From the NCBI GenBank assembly GCA_013816245.1, contig JACDEU010000001.1, forward strand, positions 1 to 64,000: a stretch of DNA of 64,000 nucleotides, given 5' to 3'. Under the pieces are notes generated by a model, which was not told where the DNA came from, searched no databases, and worked only from the letters and a program-made list of their open reading frames with translations. Below, piece by piece: positions 8,772-17,810 of this stretch. Origin of the DNA: Actinomycetota bacterium. Lineage in GTDB: Bacteria > Actinomycetota > Thermoleophilia > Gaiellales > Gaiellaceae. The position numbers were made by a program, and so were the translations under genes. Each line of letters starts with the position of its first letter. Positions within the stretch are counted from its first letter, which is position 1.

Positions 8772-9848
8772 GTGGCGACTGAGACCACCACCGATTTCAC
8801 GCTCGACTCCGCGGCGGTGCTGGCCGAGGACGAAGGCGGGCCGATCGAAGGCAAGAGCCCATGGCTTTTGGCCTGGAGACGTCTGCGCAGGAATTACGTC
8901 GCTCTCGGCTTCCTTCTGCTCTTCGTCGTGATCGTCGTCGCCTGTCTACTCGCCGGTCCTTACGCGAAACATGTCGCGCACACGACGCCGAACGAGAACC
9001 ACCTCGGCGAGACCTTCATCAAGGACGGCAAGAAAGTCCCGATCGTCTCGAAGGGCGGTTTCACCGGCACTGAGTTCAAGGCCGGCGGCATCCCCGTCGG
9101 CCCGCAGCTCTGGCACGCAGGCGGTCGTTACGTCTTCGGCGCCGATACGCAAGGCCGCGACGTCGCCGTCCGGCTCCTCTACGGCGGACTGAACTCGCTG
9201 AAGGTCGGGATCGGGTCGGCGTTGATCTGCACGCTCTTCGCCCTCGTCTTCGCTCTTTTGGCCGGCTACTACGGCGGTTGGGTCGACTGGGTGCTGTCCC
9301 GCTTCTTCGACCTCATCTGGGCGTTCCCCGTCTTGCTGCTTGCAATCGCGCTCGGCACTGCGCTCTCGATCGACGGCTTCCATCACGCGGGCATCAACAT
9401 CCCGGCCGGAAGCCTCTGGATCCCGACTGGAGTCATCTCCTTCGTCCTGATCCCGTACATCGCGCGACCGCTTCGGGGCCAGATCCTTTCGTTGCGGGAG
9501 AAGGAGTTCATCGAGGCGGCGACCGCTCAGGGCGCGAGCTCGACGCGCGTGATGGCAAGCGAGCTGATGCCGAACATCGCGTCCTCGGTGCTGGTGTTCT
9601 TCACGCTGATCATCGCCAACAACATTCTCACGGAGGCGGGCCTCTCGTTCCTCGGGGCGGGCGTGCAGCCGCCGAATCCGTCCTGGGGGACGCTGATCGC
9701 CGACGGACAGTCGCGGATCGCGACCGCGCCCTGGCTCGCCATCATCCCTGGCGTGGCGATCGTTCTGACGGTGCTCTCCCTCAACATCTTCGGTGACGGG
9801 CTGCGTGACGCGCTCGACCCGCGGGCGAAGGTCAGGATCGAGCGCTAA
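8772..9848 (+). CDS. Peptide ABC transporter permease, DppC/OppC type
   Basis: 358 residues from a GTG start. The cytoplasmic N-terminus leads to a first helix near residues 45-68, then an extracytoplasmic loop of about 60 residues before GADTQGRDVAVRLLYGG, which is longer than usual for the family. The C-terminal half has the EAA loop (EAATAQGASS ... ELMPNI) and the ending FGDGLRDALDPRAK. It precedes the B-type permease, the reverse of the usual B-C order. Its stop codon shares a base with the next start (TAATG). Confidence 0.93.
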   Translation: MATETTTDFTLDSAAVLAEDEGGPIEGKSPWLLAWRRLRRNYVALGFLLLFVVIVVACLLAGPYAKHVAHTTPNENHLGETFIKDGKKVPIVSKGGFTGTEFKAGGIPVGPQLWHAGGRYVFGADTQGRDVAVRLLYGGLNSLKVGIGSALICTLFALVFALLAGYYGGWVDWVLSRFFDLIWAFPVLLLAIALGTALSIDGFHHAGINIPAGSLWIPTGVISFVLIPYIARPLRGQILSLREKEFIEAATAQGASSTRVMASELMPNIASSVLVFFTLIIANNILTEAGLSFLGAGVQPPNPSWGTLIADGQSRIATAPWLAIIPGVAIVLTVLSLNIFGDGLRDALDPRAKVRIER

Positions 9849-10801
9849 TGGTCGCGTTCGTCATCCGTCGCCTGATCGGGGCGTTCCTCGTCCTCGTCGC
9901 GGTCAGCTTCATCACGTACCTGATCTTCGTGAAGATCCCGGGCGGCGATCCGGCGCAGCGCATCGCGGGCAAGCTCGCTACGGATCAGAACATCGCCGAC
10001 ATCCGCCAGAAGTTGCATCTGAGCGACCCGTTCTACCAGCAGTACTGGGGGATGATGCAGTCGCTCTTCACCGGGAGCCTGAAGTCGTACTCGAGCCAGT
10101 TGAACGTCGTCAACGAGATCAAGAAGGGCATTCCGGCGACGTTCTCCCTCTGCATCGGCGCCGGGATCATCTGGCTCGGCTTCGGCATCCTCGTCGGGCT
10201 CATCTCCGCGATCTACGCCGGGAGATTCTCCGACCGCGTGATCACGGTCTTAGCGCTGATCGGAATCTCCATGCCGGTCTTCTGGCTCGGGCTGATCGCG
10301 CGTTACCTCTTCGCGGAAGGCCATCCGTTCAGCATCTTCCCGGACGGCGAATACGTCCCGTTGACCAGCAATCCCTGGCAGTGGTTCGTGCACCTGCTGA
10401 TGCCCTGGTGGGTGTTGGCCGTGCTGTTCATCGGCTTCTACGGCCGCGTGCTGCGGGGCAATATCCTGGACACGATCAACGAGGACTACGTCCGCACAGC
10501 CAAGGCCAAGGGGCTGCCGCAGAGGCGGGTGCTCGTCAAGCACGTCCTGCGGAACTCGCTGATCCCGATCGTCACGCTCTTCGGCCTCGACTTCGCGGCC
10601 GTGCTCGGCGGGAGCGCGATCCTGACCGAGACCGTGTTCCAGCTGAAGGGGGTGGGGCAATACGCTGCCGACTCCGTGCAGAGCCTCGACCTGCCGCCGA
10701 TCATGGGTGTGACGATCTACGCCACGTTCTTCATCGTGCTGTTCAGCGTCGTCGTCGACCTCCTGTACGCGTGGCTCGACCCGCGGATCAGGCCCACCTG
10801 A
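9848..10801 (+). CDS. Peptide ABC transporter permease, DppB/OppB type
   Basis: 317 residues with the hallmark B-type N-terminus (FVIRRLIGAFLVLVAVSFIT), a periplasmic loop with DPFYQQYWGMM, and the EAA loop (RTAKAKGLPQRRVLVKHVLRN). The C-terminus ends in YAWLDPRIRPT, as is usual. It pairs with the C-type permease encoded just upstream to form the translocation pore. The TGA stop overlaps the ATG of the following ATPase gene. Confidence 0.94.
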   Translation: MVAFVIRRLIGAFLVLVAVSFITYLIFVKIPGGDPAQRIAGKLATDQNIADIRQKLHLSDPFYQQYWGMMQSLFTGSLKSYSSQLNVVNEIKKGIPATFSLCIGAGIIWLGFGILVGLISAIYAGRFSDRVITVLALIGISMPVFWLGLIARYLFAEGHPFSIFPDGEYVPLTSNPWQWFVHLLMPWWVLAVLFIGFYGRVLRGNILDTINEDYVRTAKAKGLPQRRVLVKHVLRNSLIPIVTLFGLDFAAVLGGSAILTETVFQLKGVGQYAADSVQSLDLPPIMGVTIYATFFIVLFSVVVDLLYAWLDPRIRPT

Positions 10802-11826
10802 TGCCCGAGCGCCTGATTGAAGTCAAGGACCTCGAGGTCAAGTTCCACACTGAGGACGGCGTCGTCAACGCGGTAGACGGTGTTAGCTTCGAGCTGCAGC
10901 GCGGCCAGGTGCTCGGCATCGTCGGCGAGTCGGGGTCGGGGAAGAGCGTGACCGCGATGACGCTGCTCGGCCTGACGAGGGACCGGAACACGAGCTTCGG
11001 GGGCGAAGTGCTCTACAAGGGTCGCGACGTGCTCGAGATGGACGAGGACGAGCTTCAGGGGGTTCGGGGCAACGAGATGTCGATGATCTTCCAGGACCCG
11101 ATGACCTCGCTGAACCCGGTCTACTCGATCGGGATGCAGATCTGCGAGGCGATCAGGGTCCACGAGCGCGCGGACAAGAACCAGGCGCGCCGGCGCGCGA
11201 TCGACCTGCTCAAGCAGGTCGGGATTCCGAACGCCGAGTCGCGCATCGACAACTACCCGCACGAGTTCTCGGGTGGGATGCGCCAGCGCGCGATGATCGC
11301 CATGGCGCTCGCGTGCAATCCGGACGTGCTGATCGCCGACGAGCCGACGACGGCCCTCGACGTAACTATTCAGGCTCAGATCATCGAGCTGATCGACCGG
11401 CTCAAAGACGAGTTCAACTCGGCGGTGATTCTGATCACGCACGACCTCGGCGTCGTCGCGGACGTCGCGGACGAGATCATCGTCATGTACGCGGGCCGAG
11501 TGGTCGAGCGCGCCTCCACGCGCCCGCTCTTCTACGACCCGCAGCACCCGTACACCTGGGGCCTGCTCGGGTCGATCCCTCGCCTCGACCGCCCGAAACA
11601 GGATCGTCTGCACTCGATCAAGGGCACGCCGCCGTCTCTGATCAGGGCGCCTAAGGGCTGCAAGTTCAGGCCACGCTGCCCGCACGCCTTCGACAAGTGC
11701 ATGGAGGAGCCGCGACTCGAGAACCGCGTGGAGGAACCGGGACATCTCGACCGTTGCTGGCTGTCGGTCGAGGAGAAGCGTGAGCTGCGCGTTCCGACGC
11801 TCGCCGGCACAGAGGAGGCCGCGTGA
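10801..11826 (+). CDS. Peptide ABC transporter ATP-binding protein, DppD/OppD type
   Basis: 341 residues from the ATG that overlaps the permease stop. The frame is open far upstream, but the family N-terminus ([16 protein letters not shown]) fixes the start here. Walker A GESGSGKS, signature [10 protein letters not shown], Walker [13 protein letters not shown] and the [15 protein letters not shown] region are intact. The oligopeptide-transporter C-terminal extension carries the Cys cluster ([14 protein letters not shown]). It overlaps the F-type gene by 4 bases, so the two ATPases should be made in equal amounts. Confidence 0.95.
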   Translation: MPERLIEVKDLEVKFHTEDGVVNAVDGVSFELQRGQVLGIVGESGSGKSVTAMTLLGLTRDRNTSFGGEVLYKGRDVLEMDEDELQGVRGNEMSMIFQDPMTSLNPVYSIGMQICEAIRVHERADKNQARRRAIDLLKQVGIPNAESRIDNYPHEFSGGMRQRAMIAMALACNPDVLIADEPTTALDVTIQAQIIELIDRLKDEFNSAVILITHDLGVVADVADEIIVMYAGRVVERASTRPLFYDPQHPYTWGLLGSIPRLDRPKQDRLHSIKGTPPSLIRAPKGCKFRPRCPHAFDKCMEEPRLENRVEEPGHLDRCWLSVEEKRELRVPTLAGTEEAA

Positions 11827-12932
11827 GCTCAGTGGGTAACGGCGACACGCCGCTCGTCGAGGTCAAGAACGTCAAGAAGTACTTCCCGATCCGCAAGGGC
11901 CTGCTCCAGCGCGAGGTCGGGGCCGTGCATGCCGTCGACGACGTGACGTTCGCGGTGAGGGAGGGGGAGACCCTCGGGCTCGTGGGCGAGTCCGGCTGCG
12001 GGAAGTCGACGCTCGGACGAACCATCGTTCGCCTGCATGAGCCGACCTCCGGCAAGGTCATCTTCGAGGGCCGCGACATCACCAAGCTCGGGACGCGCGC
12101 CCTTCGCCCGCTTCGCCGCGAGATGCAGATGATCTTCCAGGATCCGTACGCGAGCCTGAACCCGCGAAAGCGCGTCGGCTCGATCATCGGCACCCCGCTC
12201 AAGATCCACGGCGTCGAGAAGTCGAAGCGCCGCGCGCGGGTGCAGGAGTTGCTCGAGACGGTCGGCCTCTCTCCTGAGCATTACAACCGGTTCCCGCACG
12301 AGTTCTCCGGTGGCCAGCGGCAGCGGATCGGGGTTGCCCGGGCCCTCGCCCTGAACCCGAAGCTGGTCGTGGCCGACGAGCCGGTCTCGGCCCTCGACGT
12401 CTCGATCCAGTCCCAGATGCTGAACCTCCTGGACGACCTTCAGAAGGAGCTGAAGCTCACCTACATCTTCATCGCCCACGACCTCGGGGTCGTCCGGCAC
12501 GTGAGCGACCGCATCGCCGTCATGTACCTCGGCAAGCTCGTGGAGCTCTCGCCGGCCGAGGATCTGTACAAGCGGCCGATCATGCCCTACACCGAGGCCC
12601 TGCTCTCCGCGGTGCCGATCCCCGATCCTGATCTGAGCGACCAGCGCGAGCGGATCGTCCTCGAGGGCGACGTGCCGAGCCCGATCAATCCCCCCTCGGG
12701 GTGCCGCTTCCATCCCCGCTGCCGCTACATGACGGACATCTGCAAGGAGGTCGAGCCGCCCCTCGTGGACTTCGGCCGCGGGCACCTGGCTGCCTGCCAC
12801 CACCCGCTGAACGTCGACCGGGAGACGCTCGAGCGGGCGAAGGTCTCGAAACGGCACTCCCCGGATGCCGCCGACGAGTCGGCGAAGCCGAGGGATTCCT
12901 CGGGCCGCTCGGATCCGGTCCCGGGCCGCTAG
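11823..12932 (+). CDS. Peptide ABC transporter ATP-binding protein, DppF/OppF type
   Basis: 369 residues from a GTG start overlapping the D-type gene. It has Walker [10 protein letters not shown], signature [14 protein letters not shown], Walker [12 protein letters not shown] and the F-type [20 protein letters not shown] segment. The Cys-containing C-terminal extension (CRFHPRCRY) is followed by a charged tail rich in Ser, Lys and Asp. It closes the second peptide operon. Only weak GC dyads (12923-12957) follow, so termination is not clearly marked. Confidence 0.95.
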   Translation: MSSVGNGDTPLVEVKNVKKYFPIRKGLLQREVGAVHAVDDVTFAVREGETLGLVGESGCGKSTLGRTIVRLHEPTSGKVIFEGRDITKLGTRALRPLRREMQMIFQDPYASLNPRKRVGSIIGTPLKIHGVEKSKRRARVQELLETVGLSPEHYNRFPHEFSGGQRQRIGVARALALNPKLVVADEPVSALDVSIQSQMLNLLDDLQKELKLTYIFIAHDLGVVRHVSDRIAVMYLGKLVELSPAEDLYKRPIMPYTEALLSAVPIPDPDLSDQRERIVLEGDVPSPINPPSGCRFHPRCRYMTDICKEVEPPLVDFGRGHLAACHHPLNVDRETLERAKVSKRHSPDAADESAKPRDSSGRSDPVPGR

Positions 12933-13025
12933 GCCCGCCGACAGGCCCCTTAGGGGCGACCCATCCCTCCATCGAGGTATGTCCACGCGCTAAAGCGGCT
13001 CAGGGAGGCGGCCGATAGCCCAAGC

Positions 13026-13355
13026 ATGGACGCCGCAGAGCGCAAAGAGATCATGAGTCGCTATATGGACCACCAGCGTCGGTTCGAGGCCGTTGCGGCC
13101 AAGCGGCAGAACGGAAATGCCGAGGTCATCCCGTTCGCAGGCCCCCTCCGAGAGCTGGAGCAGGAGCCCACGATGCGGGAGATCGAGGTTCTTCAGCTGA
13201 TCTCGGACGGTCTCGTGAACCGTGAAATCGGAGTCCGCCTCTTCCTGAGCGAAGAGACGGTCAAGTCGCACGTCCGCCACCTGCTGGCAAAGCTGCAGGC
13301 CCGTTCGCGGGCGCACGCGGTCGCCGTCGGCTTCCGACGCGGCCTGATCGCCTAG
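13026..13355 (+). CDS. Small LuxR/GerE-type helix-turn-helix protein
   Basis: 109 residues, essentially a DNA-binding domain with a short N-terminal helix region. The LuxR domain covers about residues 48-108 (MREIEVLQLISDG; recognition helix SEETVKSHVRHLLAKL). There is no receiver domain, so it is not a classical response regulator unless it works with a partner. It opens a block of four signalling genes. The ATG at 13026 was taken because the family-like sequence begins only well inside; an internal start at 13056 (MSRY) is possible. Confidence 0.85.
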   Translation: MDAAERKEIMSRYMDHQRRFEAVAAKRQNGNAEVIPFAGPLRELEQEPTMREIEVLQLISDGLVNREIGVRLFLSEETVKSHVRHLLAKLQARSRAHAVAVGFRRGLIA

Positions 13356-13376
13356 CGCTACCCCTTTTGCATTCCG

Positions 13377-13433
13377 TTTTCCACTGACCTGTGGAAATCC
13401 CTCAACAGGGGGATGTCCACACGCTGGGGAAAA
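13377..13433. promoter_or_regulatory. Cluster of DnaA-box-like 9-mers
   Basis: Four 9-base sequences each differ by one base from the DnaA-box pattern TTNTCCACA: TTTTCCACT (13377-13385), ATTTCCACA on the minus strand (13390-13398), ATGTCCACA (13413-13421) and TTTTCCCCA on the minus strand (13425-13433). The first two also form a 7-base inverted repeat (13378-13384/13391-13397). No dnaA, dnaN or rep gene is near. DnaA binding is a guess; the dyad may simply end the small LuxR transcript. Confidence 0.35.
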
Positions 13434-13450
13434 CAGAAGCTACGCGGGCT

Positions 13451-13534
13451 CTACCAAGCCTTGAGCTGACCAGCAACAGTCGCCACTGAAACGGCGGCGC
13501 TGAGCGCGGCGATCACGCGAGGCGCGATACGCAT
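13451..13534 (-). CDS. Possible 27-residue hydrophobic peptide
   Basis: A short frame opposite to the flanking genes, with ATG at 13534 preceded 6 bases away by AGAGGGAG on the minus strand. The product would have a basic start (MRIAPR) and a hydrophobic Ala/Val core (VIAALSAAVSVATVAG), ending in QLKAW. That is the shape of a signal-like or membrane-inserting peptide. It lies between the small LuxR gene and the HD-GYP gene. No family is recognised, and it may be chance in a GC-rich gap, although the ribosome site makes it worth testing. Confidence 0.35.
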   Translation of the reverse strand: MRIAPRVIAALSAAVSVATVAGQLKAW

Positions 13535-13584
13535 GAGGAACTCCCTCTTTTGGGGGACTGACGGCACTGCGAGTTTATTCACAT

Positions 13585-14979
13585 ATGGGTAGGTTTTTCA
13601 AGAACCCGAGGAAAATTTCTCGCGGATTCTCCGCCCTTAGCCTTTATGCGGCTTTCGTGGCGTTCCTGAGCGTCCTACTCGTCATCGGCCTAGCTGTAAC
13701 CACGGGCTTTTTGGGGCATTCGCGCTCACCCTGGCCCCTGCTCGGATTCGCCGCCCTTGCTCTCGTCGCCGAGAGACAGACTGTCCGGCTAACGGCCAAT
13801 CTTCAGCTCTCCGTCGCTTTCTTGCCTCTCCTGTTTGTGGCGGTGGTTTATGGGCCTCTACCGGCGGCTCTCATTGGCGCGATCACAGTACTGCCCGACT
13901 TTGGTCGGCCATTTACCCGCTGGGCGATCTGGACTTCCAACAGAACTCTCGTTGGCGGTCTGGCGGGTGTGGCGGCCCTTCAGGTCATGGGTCCTGAAGG
14001 CAATAGCTTTGCCCGAATTCTCGCCGCGACCTCCGCGGCGGCCGTCGTTGACTGCGGACTGGACTTCGTCCTTAACGGAACGACGCTCGTTCTCCGTGGT
14101 ACTGGCTCAATCCGCGCTTTGGCACGGACGACGGGTCCTGTCGCGCTCGCAGGGATCCCGCTCTACACATGCCTCGTTGGCATGTTGGCTTACACCTATA
14201 CCGCCTTCACGCCTTGGAGCGCCGCGCTCTTCTTCGTTCCTGCGCTGGCCGCTCAGCGTCTGCATGTCATTCTACGGGAGCAGCAAGAGGCGCTGGGGCA
14301 TCTCGGGGAAGCAAACGCCAGCCTTGAGCGGGCGAGCCTTTCCTTCGCGAGCGCGCTCGTGGCCACTCTGGATGCTCGTGACCGCTACACCGCGGGCCAC
14401 TCTGCGGCGGTCGCCATCTACTCTCGTGACATCGCTGTTCGCATGGGGCTCTCGCCTGAAGAACAGCAACTTGTCCACGTTTGCGGGCTGGTCCACGACA
14501 TTGGAAAGATTGGTCTTCCGGCAGGGCTTCTGGAAAAGCCGGGTGCTCTTACGCTCGAGGAGCGTCGGCACATGGAGGAGCATTCCGCGATCGGCGAGAG
14601 AATTCTGTCCAAAGTGGAAAACTACGCCGAGATTGCTCGAATCGTCCGCCACCATCACGAGAGGGTCGATGGGCTGGGCTATCCCGACGGTCTTGTCGAC
14701 GACGGAATTCCCCTTCTGGCCCGGATCATCTCAGTTGCCGATGCGTACAACGCAATGACGTCGGACCGTCCATATCGAGACGCCATGCCGAGTCGTGTGG
14801 CGAGGCTGCGTCTGGCCCAGGCGGTAGAGAGTCAATTCGACACCGCGGTGGTAGCTGCATTCGAAGCCATCTTGGCGTCCGCGCTTGAAGAGTACCGAGC
14901 TGGTAGCCGGCAAGACTTTAGTTTTGCCGAACAAGAAATCGAGCCTCAACCTATACGCGCAATCGTAGGGCTCGGCTAG
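13585..14979 (+). CDS. Membrane HD-GYP domain protein (putative cyclic-di-GMP phosphodiesterase)
   Basis: 464 residues. The N-terminal 225 or so are hydrophobic with about six to eight predicted helices, resembling an integral-membrane sensor module. A short helical linker (EALGHLGEANASLERA) leads to an HD-GYP domain from about residue 255 to 440. It has YTAGHSAAVA, the HD metal motif in VHDIGKIGLP, and HHHERVDGLGYPDGL, which matches the HHExxDGxGYPxG signature. HD-GYP proteins hydrolyse c-di-GMP or related dinucleotides. The ligand sensed by the membrane part is unknown. Codon usage looks less GC-biased than in the neighbouring transporter genes. Confidence 0.9.
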   Translation: MGRFFKNPRKISRGFSALSLYAAFVAFLSVLLVIGLAVTTGFLGHSRSPWPLLGFAALALVAERQTVRLTANLQLSVAFLPLLFVAVVYGPLPAALIGAITVLPDFGRPFTRWAIWTSNRTLVGGLAGVAALQVMGPEGNSFARILAATSAAAVVDCGLDFVLNGTTLVLRGTGSIRALARTTGPVALAGIPLYTCLVGMLAYTYTAFTPWSAALFFVPALAAQRLHVILREQQEALGHLGEANASLERASLSFASALVATLDARDRYTAGHSAAVAIYSRDIAVRMGLSPEEQQLVHVCGLVHDIGKIGLPAGLLEKPGALTLEERRHMEEHSAIGERILSKVENYAEIARIVRHHHERVDGLGYPDGLVDDGIPLLARIISVADAYNAMTSDRPYRDAMPSRVARLRLAQAVESQFDTAVVAAFEAILASALEEYRAGSRQDFSFAEQEIEPQPIRAIVGLG

Positions 14980-15138
14980 CCGGCTCGGTTTGCCAGAGCG
15001 CTCCAGCGGGGTTCATTTCGGTCAAAGGGGACAAGTTGGATTCAGCATCGAGCTGCGTCCGGAGTGTTTGGGGTCGACGCCGATCTCAGACTTGAGACGC
15101 GACTGGCTCGTCGGCCGGCTCTTGGTGGGCGCAACTTT

Positions 15139-17745
15139 TTAGGAGTCTTCTGGGCGGAATATCGCGGCTTCGGTGCGAGTCCGTACACCCAGCTTTTCGA
15201 AGATGTGTCGTACGTGAACCTTCGTCGTCGATTCGGCGATCCAGAGGGTTTGAGCGATTTGTCGGTTTGATAGGCCTTGTCGCAGGAGCCCAAGAACCTC
15301 TTCCTCGCGGTCGGTTAAGCCGGACGTTGAGATGATCCGACGTGCAACTTGGGCGAAGCCCAGCTTCTCGGCGGCCTTCGGATCGTAGGTTCGGAGTGGT
15401 CGCAGGAGAAACTCATGTATAGGCATTTCCTGTCGCACGACCATCTGCAACAACTCGGGGGCGAGCCTGTACGCGACCACGAACGAGTCAGCGTTCCCCG
15501 TCGCGAGCGATTCATCAAGAGCAAGCTGGAGCATGGACTGTGAACGATCCGGTTCGCCTCGCCGGTCGGCCACAAGGGCCTTCGCGTATGCCCTTAAGCC
15601 TCGCGCTTCCAACTGCGTGCTGAGCGACTCAGATGCGTGGATCTCAGATTCGGCCTCATCTAATGCGCCGATAGAAGCCAGTGCGAGCGCCCGAATGGAA
15701 CGGACTTCGCCCTCCATCCCAGGTCCTACTACGCGAGATCCAAACGTGTCCAGGAGTTTGAGCGTTTGCTCGGGAGCTCCTTGGGCGAGCGGAACTCGCG
15801 CGAGCAGAGCAGTTGCGTTGACCAGGGAGTGCGAATCCTCTGCTGCGGCGGCGAGCCTCCACGCACTTCGAAGACCCGCTTGGGCGCCCCGGAAGTCGCG
15901 CAACCCGATCTGGGCTAGAGCTTTGAGCTCCAGTCCGTGCGCGCGAACCCAGTCGAGTCCGAAACGCTTTGCTTCGACCAGCTGTCGTTCGGCAAGCTCG
16001 TACGCCTCCTCGTAACGTGCGGCAAGCCCTAAAGCGGTTCCGTATGTCTGCAGAAATCCTGATCGGACAACAGGGTCCTCAGTTTTATGAAGTAGCGCTA
16101 TGACTAGGCGATGACGCTCGAGCTCCTGCCGGATTCCGCCCCAACGGACCGCGAAGTGCAAGGGTCCATGGCTAAGGCGAATCTTGTCCTCAACGCACTC
16201 CGGCGGCAATGCTTCGAACTCCCGCAGCGCGTCAGCTGCCCGCTTCGGGGCCTCGATATCGGTGAGTGCGATAAACCGACTCCAAGCTGCACGGCGGAGA
16301 TCCTTCGAGGAGGTCGCTCGTGCGCGAGCTTCGCTAAGTAACTCTAGTGCGTCGTTCGATCGATCATCAAGCTGTGCGACCTGCGCCGCGCGAAAGAGAA
16401 CGCGAGAAGCCATCGGATGTTTTTCGGGCAGGCGCTGTGCGAGGTGGCGTGCCTTGTCCTCAGCCTCGGCCCAGCGGTTTTTCCGAAACGCAAGTTCAAC
16501 TTCCGCTAGAGCCGCTGACTCCGATCCTGGAATCAGACGATCGGCTTCGTCAATCCATCGTTCAAGGGTTGCGAGCCGCCCTTTTGCTAGCAGGTCGTCC
16601 AAACCTTTCGCCAAAAGGTCCCTGAGGAGTTCCCCGCGATCAAATTCAGCGGCGATCGCGAAGACCTCATCCCAGGCGCAGCGATCAAGAGCCGTTCTAG
16701 CTATGGCTTCGATTGTCGCCGCCTTTGCTGCTGGCTCGGCCCCGGGCAATTTAGAGCGAAGAAAATGCCGGAGTAAGGGATGAAGATCATAGGAGTCACC
16801 CTCCCTGTTCAGGAAGCCGCGTTCAGAGGCTTGGTGCAGAACGGCACGCCTTCTCTCCCCGAATAGGACGTTCGCAAGGCTCTCATTGATTGTTGGAGCA
16901 AGTGACAGTTGAGTTAGGTTCCATTGGAGCTCCGGATCGATCTCCTGATAGAGCTCCTCAGCGAAGTAAGAATGCAGCGCTTCCGGAATCTCACTGTCCG
17001 AAGCCAGCACAGGAGCTTCAATCAATGAGGCAAGACCGATCACAGCCGGCCATCCTTCAGCGAGTGCTACAAGACCGGCGAGAGTGCCAGGTTCTTGGCG
17101 ATGCGCAACGGCCGTCGCCGCTTCTTCGTGAGTCATAGCGAGCACGTTTCGACCCAATTCAGCTACCTCGCCGTAGAGAAGACTCTTTGCTGAAACCCAC
17201 GTCGGCCGCACGCGACTCGTGACGATTAGCGGAACGGCGCCGCCTTGCGTAACGGCATCAATGAACCGCTCGGCATCTGGCTCTTGGGCGATGTGATGGT
17301 AATCGTCGACTGCGATCCATGCTTCTGGCGGCCAATTCGCAAGGTCCTCTCTTAGGAGCCGCCCGATCTCGTTTGCCTCGGCGTTTGGAGAACGGGACGT
17401 CCTCAAATGCTCATGCAGTCGTCCGCTAGCACCGGGTCGTACTTCTTCCGCCGCCTCCGCCAGCCCTAGAGCCAACGCAGCCACGTCCGTTGAAGCTGGA
17501 GTGGCACGGTACCATGCTCCTTTGCGACCCTTTTCGGCCAGCCACTGCCGAGCAAGCGTCGTCTTTCCGTAACCAGCCGGCGCGACCAGAACGATACGCC
17601 TACTCGAGGTTTCATCGAGCAGGCTCAAGAGTCGCGGTCGCCGGACTAGCCTGCGAGCGCGTGCCCTTGAACGTTCCTCTCTAGCCTGGCCCAAAGATTC
17701 CCCCGGGGGGCGTTCCTCCTTTTTCACCTTAGCGCTGACGACCAT
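15139..17745 (-). CDS. LAL-type (MalT-like) ATP-dependent LuxR family regulator
   Basis: About 868 residues from the ATG at 17745; a TTG at 17784 is in frame but lies in the loop of a hairpin, so the ATG is preferred. A basic N-terminus precedes an STAND-type ATPase with Walker A APAGYGKTT at about residues 56-63 and the Walker B-like AWIAVDDYHHI. A long central region of helical TPR-like repeats follows (about residues 380-790). The C-terminal 60 residues form a LuxR HTH (LTDREEEVLGLLRQGLSNRQIAQTLWIAESTTKVHVRHIF). Such proteins act as signal-triggered switches that oligomerise on binding ATP and an inducer. The inducer here is unknown. Base composition is milder than the surroundings, suggesting transfer. 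Confidence 0.9.
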   Translation of the reverse strand: MVVSAKVKKEERPPGESLGQAREERSRARARRLVRRPRLLSLLDETSSRRIVLVAPAGYGKTTLARQWLAEKGRKGAWYRATPASTDVAALALGLAEAAEEVRPGASGRLHEHLRTSRSPNAEANEIGRLLREDLANWPPEAWIAVDDYHHIAQEPDAERFIDAVTQGGAVPLIVTSRVRPTWVSAKSLLYGEVAELGRNVLAMTHEEAATAVAHRQEPGTLAGLVALAEGWPAVIGLASLIEAPVLASDSEIPEALHSYFAEELYQEIDPELQWNLTQLSLAPTINESLANVLFGERRRAVLHQASERGFLNREGDSYDLHPLLRHFLRSKLPGAEPAAKAATIEAIARTALDRCAWDEVFAIAAEFDRGELLRDLLAKGLDDLLAKGRLATLERWIDEADRLIPGSESAALAEVELAFRKNRWAEAEDKARHLAQRLPEKHPMASRVLFRAAQVAQLDDRSNDALELLSEARARATSSKDLRRAAWSRFIALTDIEAPKRAADALREFEALPPECVEDKIRLSHGPLHFAVRWGGIRQELERHRLVIALLHKTEDPVVRSGFLQTYGTALGLAARYEEAYELAERQLVEAKRFGLDWVRAHGLELKALAQIGLRDFRGAQAGLRSAWRLAAAAEDSHSLVNATALLARVPLAQGAPEQTLKLLDTFGSRVVGPGMEGEVRSIRALALASIGALDEAESEIHASESLSTQLEARGLRAYAKALVADRRGEPDRSQSMLQLALDESLATGNADSFVVAYRLAPELLQMVVRQEMPIHEFLLRPLRTYDPKAAEKLGFAQVARRIISTSGLTDREEEVLGLLRQGLSNRQIAQTLWIAESTTKVHVRHIFEKLGVRTRTEAAIFRPEDS

Positions 17746-17772
17746 CGATTTCGACGGGCGGCTCAGGCTGAA

Positions 17773-17805
17773 CCGTGCCTGCAACCCACGGGGTCGCAGG
17801 CACGG
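17773..17805 (-). terminator. Hairpin between two LuxR-type genes
   Basis: A perfect 10-base stem (17773-17782 with 17796-17805, 13-base loop) lies 6 bases beyond the stop codon of the minus-strand small LuxR gene. It has no T run. It probably ends or attenuates that transcript before the LAL regulator gene. Confidence 0.5.
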
Positions 17806-17810
17806 TGCCG

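Noticed and set aside
9793-10800. Open frame upstream of, and continuous with, the second DppD-type gene
   Set aside because: It runs through the permease gene in another frame. The DppD family sequence starts only at 10801.
1-12932. The two peptide transporter operons as a recent tandem duplication
   Set aside because: Gene order, loop lengths and the D/F gap differ, so they are old paralogues at most.
12923-12957. Terminator after the second peptide operon
   Set aside because: Only two 5-base GC dyads without a T run; too weak to call.
11829-12986. 385-residue frame antisense to the second DppF-type gene
   Set aside because: The opposite strand has a complete, well-conserved ATPase; this frame mirrors its codon bias.
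13377-13433. Chromosomal replication origin
   Set aside because: The boxes are imperfect, and no dnaA, dnaN, rpmH or gyrase gene is near. Kept only as a DnaA-box-like cluster.
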